Shown here piece by piece: positions 14,573-18,647 of a stretch of 18,647 bases of DNA. Both the position numbers and the translations under genes were made by a program. This DNA is from CAYPCH01 sp964409165 (GTDB lineage: Bacteria; Bacillota; Clostridia; Acetivibrionales; Acetivibrionaceae). Each line of letters opens with the position of its first letter. Positions within the stretch are counted from its first letter, which is position 1. The stretch is from assembly GCA_964409165.1 (NCBI GenBank), contig CAYPCH010000075.1, positions 1 through 18,647 of the forward strand, given 5' to 3'. The notes below the pieces were generated by a model. That model was not told the DNA's origin. It did no database searches and saw nothing but the letters and a program-made list of their open reading frames with translations.

Positions 14573-14632
14573 TTATCCACAAACAAAACAAGCATATATA
14601 AGTTATTCACACATTTATCCACATAATCCACA
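14573..14632 (+). promoter_or_regulatory. DnaA-box cluster
   Basis: In 60 bp there are two perfect boxes TTATCCACA (14573-14581 and 14615-14623), one TTATTCACA (14603-14611, also a known strong variant) and one TAATCCACA (14624-14632, one mismatch), all in the same orientation in AT-rich DNA. A weaker inverted candidate, TGTGGGGAA, follows at 14660-14668. The cluster lies between the divergent DUF4255 and raiA promoters, so it could titrate DnaA or let DnaA act on either gene. Only the box matches are seen; binding is inferred. Confidence 0.75.
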
Positions 14633-14643
14633 GAATTTATATG

Positions 14644-14663
14644 CACAAAACAGATGTTTTGTG
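14644..14663. repeat. 9-bp inverted repeat upstream of the raiA promoter
   Basis: CACAAAACA (14644-14652) and TGTTTTGTG (14655-14663) are perfect inverted arms with only GA between. It is 34 bp upstream of the raiA -35 box, so a dimeric regulator site is possible. No known operator consensus is recognised. Confidence 0.5.
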
Positions 14664-14696
14664 GGGAAATTGTGTGGTAATTTTTGAAGGATTTAT

Positions 14697-14725
14697 TTGT
14701 CCGACGTAGAATTATTATATATAAT
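14697..14725 (+). promoter_or_regulatory. Promoter of the raiA leader and gene
   Basis: TTGTCC (14697-14702) and a perfect TATAAT (14720-14725) have an ideal 17-bp spacing. Transcription would begin near 14732, giving a leader of about 227 nt before the raiA start codon. Confidence 0.7.
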
Positions 14726-14729
14726 ATTT

Positions 14730-14912
14730 TACTTGCATGGTGGAACATGGTGGAAATTTGCCGTCGTAATTCTGATAACTGCCTGACTCTTTTAGAGTAC
14801 TGGCGATGTTAATTAACTGGAGGTGTAACTTTTATAGAATTACTGATAAAAGACATGTTTTCTGCGAATGTTTTTGGGTAAAATATTAAGTAATATCAGT
14901 ATCAGACAAGTA
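14730..14912 (+). ncRNA. Structured 5' leader, candidate raiA-motif RNA
   Basis: The leader folds by several helices I can pair directly: closing helix TACTTG (14730-14735) with CAAGTA (14907-14912); GTAATTCT (14766-14773) with AGAATTAC (14836-14843); TACTGATA (14841-14848) with TATCAGTA (14894-14901); hairpin ACTC/GAGT (14786-14789 with 14795-14798); and AATGTTTT (14867-14874) with AAAATATT (14880-14887, one G-U). The second and third helices compete for three bases. Clostridia are known to carry a conserved raiA-motif RNA of about this size directly upstream of raiA. I cannot recall its consensus well enough to check base by base, so identity rests on position, size and structure. Confidence 0.55.
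14736..14755 (+). repeat. Perfect 10-bp tandem duplication at the start of the raiA leader
   Basis: CATGGTGGAA occurs twice without a gap (14736-14745 and 14746-14755), a few nucleotides after the predicted transcription start and inside the closing helix of the leader. Confidence 0.8.
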
Positions 14913-14958
14913 TTACATCCTGTAGTATTTGTTATTGACGGAAAGGGGCTGTAGTTAT

Positions 14959-15492
14959 ATGAAATTTATAGTTAGCGGCAAGAATATTGAAGTGACTGAA
15001 GCTTTACGTACAAGGGCAATAAAAAAAGTCGGGAAGCTGGAGAAATATTTCCAGAACGAGACTGAAGCGTATATAACTATGAGCGTTCAGAAAAACAGAC
15101 AGATAGTTGAGGTTACAATTCCTTTCAATGGAGGTGTTCTTAGAGCTGAGGAAGGAAACGGAGATATGTACGCTTCAATGGATAAGGTTGTAGATAGTCT
15201 TGAAAGGCAGATAAGAAAATACAAGACTAAACTGGAAAAGAGATTTCATGAAGGCGGATTAAGAGTTGAAAATTTTGTATTTGAAGATCATAATGATGAT
15301 GAAGATCAGGATTTTAAAGTTGTTCGTACTAAAAGGTTTCCTATAAAGCCGATGACTGTTGAAGAAGCTATTTTGCAGATGAATTTGCTGGGACATGAGT
15401 TCTTCATGTTTTCGAATGCAGAAACACTCAAGTCAAATGTTGTTTATAAAAGGAAGGATGGGAATTACGGCTTAATTGCACCGGAATACTGA
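14959..15492 (+). CDS. raiA: Ribosome hibernation promoting factor, long form (HPF/RaiA)
   Basis: A 177-aa protein started at the ATG at 14959, with GGAAAGGGG (14940-14948) upstream; an in-frame TTG at 14929 has no binding site. Residues 1-105 form the ribosome-binding domain (MKFIVSGKNIEVTEALRTRA, then KVGKLEKYF, then VTIPFNGGVLRAEEG). An acidic linker (EDHNDDEDQDF) leads to the C-terminal dimerisation domain at about 122-177 (VVRTKRFPIKPMTVEEAI, then NLLGHEFFMFSNAET, then VVYKRKDGNYGLIAPEY). This is the long form, which binds the 30S decoding region and pairs two 70S ribosomes into silent 100S dimers in stationary phase. The long structured leader and the DnaA boxes upstream make its regulation the notable point. 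Confidence 0.95.
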   Translation: MKFIVSGKNIEVTEALRTRAIKKVGKLEKYFQNETEAYITMSVQKNRQIVEVTIPFNGGVLRAEEGNGDMYASMDKVVDSLERQIRKYKTKLEKRFHEGGLRVENFVFEDHNDDEDQDFKVVRTKRFPIKPMTVEEAILQMNLLGHEFFMFSNAETLKSNVVYKRKDGNYGLIAPEY

Positions 15493-15554
15493 TGCTATTC
15501 TTAAATAAAAAAGGAAATATACATTTGTAATATTGATAATTTTTTACTATAATA

Positions 15555-15590
15555 TAAATGCCGAGGCTGGAGTCTCGGCATTTAAGCTTA
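15555..15590 (+). terminator. Terminator-like hairpin after raiA
   Basis: TAAATGCCGAG (15555-15565) pairs perfectly with CTCGGCATTTA (15574-15584) around an 8-nt loop. The right arm ends in TTTA and the T-tract after it is weak, so termination efficiency is uncertain. Confidence 0.7.
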
Positions 15591-15613
15591 TAATAAAACT
15601 GAGTGCCTATAAA

Positions 15614-15653
15614 GGGTATGGGAGTTTTGCCTCTTTTAATTCATTCCAAGAGG
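15614..15653 (-). repeat. Dispersed intergenic element, copy C (inverted)
   Basis: Read on the minus strand it joins the left block of copy A (CTCTTGGAATGAATTAAAA against CTCTTGGAGTGAATTGAAA) to the right block of copy B (GGCAAAACTCCCATACC, identical over 17 nt). On the plus strand CCTCTT (15630-15635) pairs with AAGAGG (15648-15653), followed by TTTTATA. The other arm needed to pair the ACTCCC block is absent. The copy lies 30 bp after the raiA terminator stem and upstream of the pcrA promoter. Confidence 0.65.
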
Positions 15654-15703
15654 TTTTATAAAAGCATTTTTTAATATATATAAACCACAAAAATGATTTT
15701 ACA

Positions 15704-15731
15704 TTGAAAATTTGATTTCTGTGTATTATAT
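15704..15731 (+). promoter_or_regulatory. Possible pcrA promoter
   Basis: TTGAAA (15704-15709) and TTATAT (15726-15731) with 16-bp spacing, or TATATC one base later with 17 bp. A weak match, but it is the best in this 306-bp gap, which otherwise holds the raiA terminator and repeat copy C. Confidence 0.35.
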
Positions 15732-15798
15732 CAAGGAAATTGGAACGTGGTGTAAAGTCTTTATTGTGTTCAATATAGTGTGTTAGAGAGGAAATTTT

Positions 15799-18009
15799 AT
15801 GGATTTATTAAGCGGTTTGAATAAAGAACAAAAGGAAGCGGTAGTACATGTGGATGGGCCTCTTCTTATACTGGCAGGTGCCGGTAGCGGAAAAACCAGA
15901 GTTTTGACGCACAGAATAGCGTATCTGATAGGGGAAAAGGATATATATCCTGGAAGCATTCTGGCCATTACATTTACAAACAAGGCGGCCCGCGAGATGA
16001 GAGACAGGATAGACAGGCTTGTGGGTGCTGGAAGTGATAATATCTGGGTAAGTACATTTCACTCAACCTGCGTTAGAATATTAAGAAGGGATATTGAAAA
16101 AATTGACTATGACAGAAGTTTTGTCATTTTCGACTATTCTGACCAACAGACGGTTGTAAAGGACTGTATTAAGGAGTTAAATCTAAACGAAAAGAATTTC
16201 CCGCCCAAATCGGTGCTTCATACGATCGGACAGGCTAAAGATGAGCTTATTACGACTGATATATATACCAAGATGTATGAATCCGATTTCAGAATGAGCA
16301 AAATAGCAAAAATATATGAGCTTTACCAGAAGAAGCTAAAGCAGAATAATGCACTGGATTTTGATGACATTATAATGCTTACCATAAAACTTTTTAACAA
16401 TAATCCGGAAGTGCTGAGTTTCTATCAGAAAAAGTTCAGATATATACTTGTGGATGAATATCAGGACACAAATACAGCACAATATTCGCTTATAAGCCTT
16501 TTAGCGCAGGAACATTGCAATTTGTGCGTTGTCGGGGATGATGACCAGTCAATTTACGGTTGGAGAGGTGCCAATATAAGAAATATACTGGACTTTGAAA
16601 AGGAATTTAAAGGCTGCAAGGTAGTAAAGCTGGAAAGGAATTATCGCTCGACATCTACCATTCTTGATGCTGCCAATAATGTGATAAGAAACAATATAGG
16701 AAGGAAAAATAAAAGCCTCTGGACTGAAAAAGAGGGTGGTGAAAAGATCAAATACCGTGAGTGTTCCAATGAGCATGAGGAGGCATATTACGTTTCAGGT
16801 GAAATAAAAAGACTTGCAACAAGCTGTGGCAAGCAATATAAAGATATTGCGATACTCTACAGGGTCAATGCAATGTCCCGTGTACTGGAAGAAATGCTTA
16901 TGAAGGAGGGCATAAGCTATAAAATATTCGGAGGCTTGAAGTTTTACGACAGAAAGGAAATAAAGGATGTTATTGCCTACCTTCGGGTAATACAGAATCC
17001 TTCCGACAACATAAGCCTTAAAAGAATTATAAATGTTCCCAAAAGAGGTATTGGAAGCACTACGGTTGAGACAGCTGAAAAATTGGCTGGTATAAGAGGT
17101 GTCAGCATATTTTCTATTATTTTATCCTCTGGAGAAATTCCTGAACTATCAAGGGCATCCGCCAAACTTGAGAAGTTTGTTTCACTTATAACCAGCTTTC
17201 GCATTCAGAAAGAGGTTATGACGGCTTCCGAAATGATAGAGGAAGTAATTGAAAGATCGGGTATGCTTAAATCCTATGAGGAAGAAGATACAATAGAAGC
17301 CCAGACCAGGATAGAAAATATAAAGGAACTTTTGTCTGTTGCCTTGGAATTTGAGTCGAAAAATGAGGATAAGAGCCTTCAGGAATTTTTAGCCCATGTT
17401 TCTCTGGTATCCGATATTGATACAATGGATGAAGACAGTGATTATGTTGCCTTGATGACGCTGCACAGCGCTAAAGGACTTGAATTTCCCGTTGTATTCA
17501 TGGTAGGAATGGAAGAGGGAGTTTTTCCAAGCTATAGGTCTGCAACCGATGAGAACGAACTTGAGGAAGAAAGAAGGCTGTGCTATGTAGGAATAACAAG
17601 GGCTGAGGAAAACCTTTACATGACCCATACACATACAAGGACGTTATTTGGAAATACAAGTTACAACAGGGTTTCAAGGTTTTTAAAGGAAATACCTGCT
17701 GAGTTGACGGACGTTGAAGATGATGCTCCTGAAATCAAGATGAAAAAATCTAATGCTGGTGTACCAAACAAAGGAAGTTTTAATCCTTCTATGAGTTTTG
17801 CTCCTAATAGCAGTGTCGGGCAGATAAAGAAAACTATGTCGGCTATGGCACTTAACATTGGGGATGTGGTTGAGCATAAACTATTTGGCGTAGGTGTTAT
17901 CAGTTCAATTGAAAAGGACGGAGATGACCATAAAATTGAAATAAACTTTAAAAATTCAGGAATGAAAAGAATTATGGCGTCCTATGCCAAATTGGTGAAG
18001 ATAAGTTGA
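15799..18009 (+). CDS. pcrA: ATP-dependent DNA helicase PcrA (UvrD family)
   Basis: A 736-aa superfamily 1A 3'-5' helicase, full length for the PcrA family. Motifs in order: Walker A GAGSGKT (27-33), Ia ITFTNKAAREM (57-67), II with VDEYQDTN (218-225), III GDDDQSIYGWRGA (246-258), IV ERNYRST, V LMTLHSAKGLEFPVVFMVG with EEGVFP, and VI RRLCYVGITRAEENL. The C-terminal Tudor-like extension, IGDVVEHKLFGVGVI (about 689-703), is typical of PcrA and lets it contact RNA polymerase. PcrA works in nucleotide excision repair, removal of stalled RNA polymerase and rolling-circle plasmid replication. The ATG at 15799 follows AGAGAGGA (15785-15792). No ligA gene follows, although pcrA-ligA is a frequent pair in Firmicutes; a small cysteine-containing ORF does instead. 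Confidence 0.97.
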   Translation: MDLLSGLNKEQKEAVVHVDGPLLILAGAGSGKTRVLTHRIAYLIGEKDIYPGSILAITFTNKAAREMRDRIDRLVGAGSDNIWVSTFHSTCVRILRRDIEKIDYDRSFVIFDYSDQQTVVKDCIKELNLNEKNFPPKSVLHTIGQAKDELITTDIYTKMYESDFRMSKIAKIYELYQKKLKQNNALDFDDIIMLTIKLFNNNPEVLSFYQKKFRYILVDEYQDTNTAQYSLISLLAQEHCNLCVVGDDDQSIYGWRGANIRNILDFEKEFKGCKVVKLERNYRSTSTILDAANNVIRNNIGRKNKSLWTEKEGGEKIKYRECSNEHEEAYYVSGEIKRLATSCGKQYKDIAILYRVNAMSRVLEEMLMKEGISYKIFGGLKFYDRKEIKDVIAYLRVIQNPSDNISLKRIINVPKRGIGSTTVETAEKLAGIRGVSIFSIILSSGEIPELSRASAKLEKFVSLITSFRIQKEVMTASEMIEEVIERSGMLKSYEEEDTIEAQTRIENIKELLSVALEFESKNEDKSLQEFLAHVSLVSDIDTMDEDSDYVALMTLHSAKGLEFPVVFMVGMEEGVFPSYRSATDENELEEERRLCYVGITRAEENLYMTHTHTRTLFGNTSYNRVSRFLKEIPAELTDVEDDAPEIKMKKSNAGVPNKGSFNPSMSFAPNSSVGQIKKTMSAMALNIGDVVEHKLFGVGVISSIEKDGDDHKIEINFKNSGMKRIMASYAKLVKIS

Positions 18010-18101
18010 TCAGGTACCTTTAACATTATAATCAAGTATATAAGTATAAACTGCTCCCTTCTTACAAACAATAGATAAAGTAACAAGGGAGGGGAAATTT
18101 T

Positions 18102-18296
18102 ATGATGGATTACGATGGAAATGAGGATCTGAATACTGTTGCCCAGTTCTGCAGAAATTTTAGTGCAAAGACTTTTTCCGCAGAAAGATCTCTTGTTAAA
18201 GACGAGGGCTTATCGTGCAGGTCTTGTACTAATTGGAGTGGGAGCCAATGTTCTGTAAATTCCTTTGACAGCATCCTTACGCTACTTGATATGTAA
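18102..18296 (+). CDS. Small cysteine-containing hypothetical protein, 64 aa
   Basis: The ATG at 18102 lies 7 bp after a strong site GGGAGGGG (18087-18094), and the frame of 64 codons ends 5 bp before a hairpin terminator, so translation is credible. The product is acidic and soluble. Near its C-terminus it has SCRSCTNWSGSQC, that is CxxC followed by CTNW and a further Cys, a pattern that suits a small zinc-binding knuckle, and ends SVNSFDSILTLLDM. I recall similar short proteins in clostridia but no function. It is 92 bp after pcrA with no terminator between, so readthrough from pcrA is possible. Confidence 0.7.
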   Translation: MMDYDGNEDLNTVAQFCRNFSAKTFSAERSLVKDEGLSCRSCTNWSGSQCSVNSFDSILTLLDM

Positions 18297-18300
18297 ATAA

Positions 18301-18339
18301 CGCAAACGTGATAGCCAGACTTTTAGTCCGGTTTTTGCG
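18301..18339 (+). terminator. Terminator after the small cysteine protein
   Basis: CGCAAA (18301-18306) pairs with TTTGCG (18334-18339), and inside it CCAGACT (18315-18321) pairs with AGTCCGG (18325-18331), with one A-C mismatch. The inner hairpin is followed by TTTTT. Confidence 0.6.
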
Positions 18340-18410
18340 CTATTTCTACATCGGTAAAATCAGCTGAAACATAGAGGAGAAGTTGTAGGAAGTTTTACCC
18401 TCTCTTACTG

Positions 18411-18647
18411 TTAGCTTCTGTTTTTTTTTTTCTTTTTGAACATATACCTTATTATAGTATCCCTATCTTTTTCTGATATTTTTTCAAATTTCAACCTTAA
18501 ATTACAGCTAGTAACATTCGCATCGGTTTTCTTAGTTTTGTTAACAATTTTACATATTGCCATAATGGGATCTGTTTTATTAATCCAGATAAATACGAAG
18601 CTGCTGAAAAATCAAGCAAATTTCGTGTGAAAAGTTTTGGTTTAGCT
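18411..18647 (-). pseudogene. Decayed or frameshifted PilZ-domain remnant, cut by the window edge
   Basis: On the minus strand the last 66 codons before TAA at 18411-18413 (18411-18611) look like the end of a c-di-GMP-binding PilZ domain: INKTDPIMAICKIVNKTKK, then CNLRLKFEKISEKDRDTIIRY, then MFKKKKKNRS. The frame hits a TGA at 18612-18614, while another frame entering from 18646 reads KPKLFTRNLLDFSA, which resembles the preceding RxxxR / DxSxxG region of PilZ. The two parts appear to be separated by a frame change near 18600, probably with a small deletion since the usual loop between them is too short. The poly-A run coding KKKKK sits near the end. The upstream part is outside the window. 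Similarity is judged by eye. Confidence 0.5.

Noticed and set aside
14573..14668. The chromosomal origin oriC
   Set aside because: There is no dnaA, dnaN, rpmH or gidA gene nearby, and no clear DnaA-trio or strong unwinding element was made out; a box cluster is all that can be claimed.
18436..18630. 64-codon hydrophobic plus-strand ORF starting TTG
   Set aside because: The start follows a poly-T tract with no binding site, and the opposite strand carries the PilZ-like reading frame; its hydrophobicity follows from being antisense to a Lys/Asp/Asn-rich sequence.

Overview
The window looks like chromosomal DNA from a low-GC, Gram-positive clostridial anaerobe. Supporting signs are AT-rich intergenic DNA, strong GGAGG-type ribosome binding sites, common TTG/GTG starts, simple hairpin-plus-T terminators, and Firmicutes families (YkuK-type RNase H fold, PcrA with its C-terminal extension, long-form HPF/RaiA, lipoprotein binding protein). 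A mesophilic Ruminiclostridium/Clostridium relative is my best guess; this is inference, not identification.

Layout. 1-1242: a promoter, a 44-codon ORF, a hairpin, a YkuK-family gene and a small unknown gene, closed by a perfect 14-bp terminator. 1243-5650: a dCache-type chemoreceptor and a large solute-binding lipoprotein without permease genes. 5650-6916: a CPBP-family intramembrane protease. 7048-10763: a tight three-gene operon of HscC-type Hsp70, a membrane-anchored J-domain/TPR protein whose HPD motif reads HPE, and a DUF1266 protein. The combination recalls the E. coli hscC/djlB/djlC/ybeR/ybeU neighbourhood. 10854-11648: a Cof-type HAD phosphatase. 11838-13147 (minus strand): two exported proteins of unknown role, the first a metzincin-like protein with a broken zinc site.

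13205-14960 is unusually rich in non-coding structure: a six-unit, 34-bp tandem repeat; three GTGACT(W2)AGTCAC palindromes spaced 31-32 bp; an orphan DUF4255 gene (the family of the Pvc16/Afp16 tail proteins of contractile injection systems); a tight cluster of DnaA boxes; and a ~180-nt foldable leader in front of raiA that is positioned like the raiA-motif RNA. After raiA come pcrA, a small cysteine-containing ORF, and on the minus strand at the right edge what looks like a decayed PilZ-domain gene.

A mosaic intergenic element occurs three times (about 1254, 5655 and 15614), each time just downstream of an intrinsic terminator. The most promising leads are the Hsp70/J/DUF1266 module, the DnaA-box cluster plus structured raiA leader, the orphan DUF4255 gene flanked by repeats, and the pseudo-metzincin pair. 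All family calls come from recognising motifs by eye; no database search was run.
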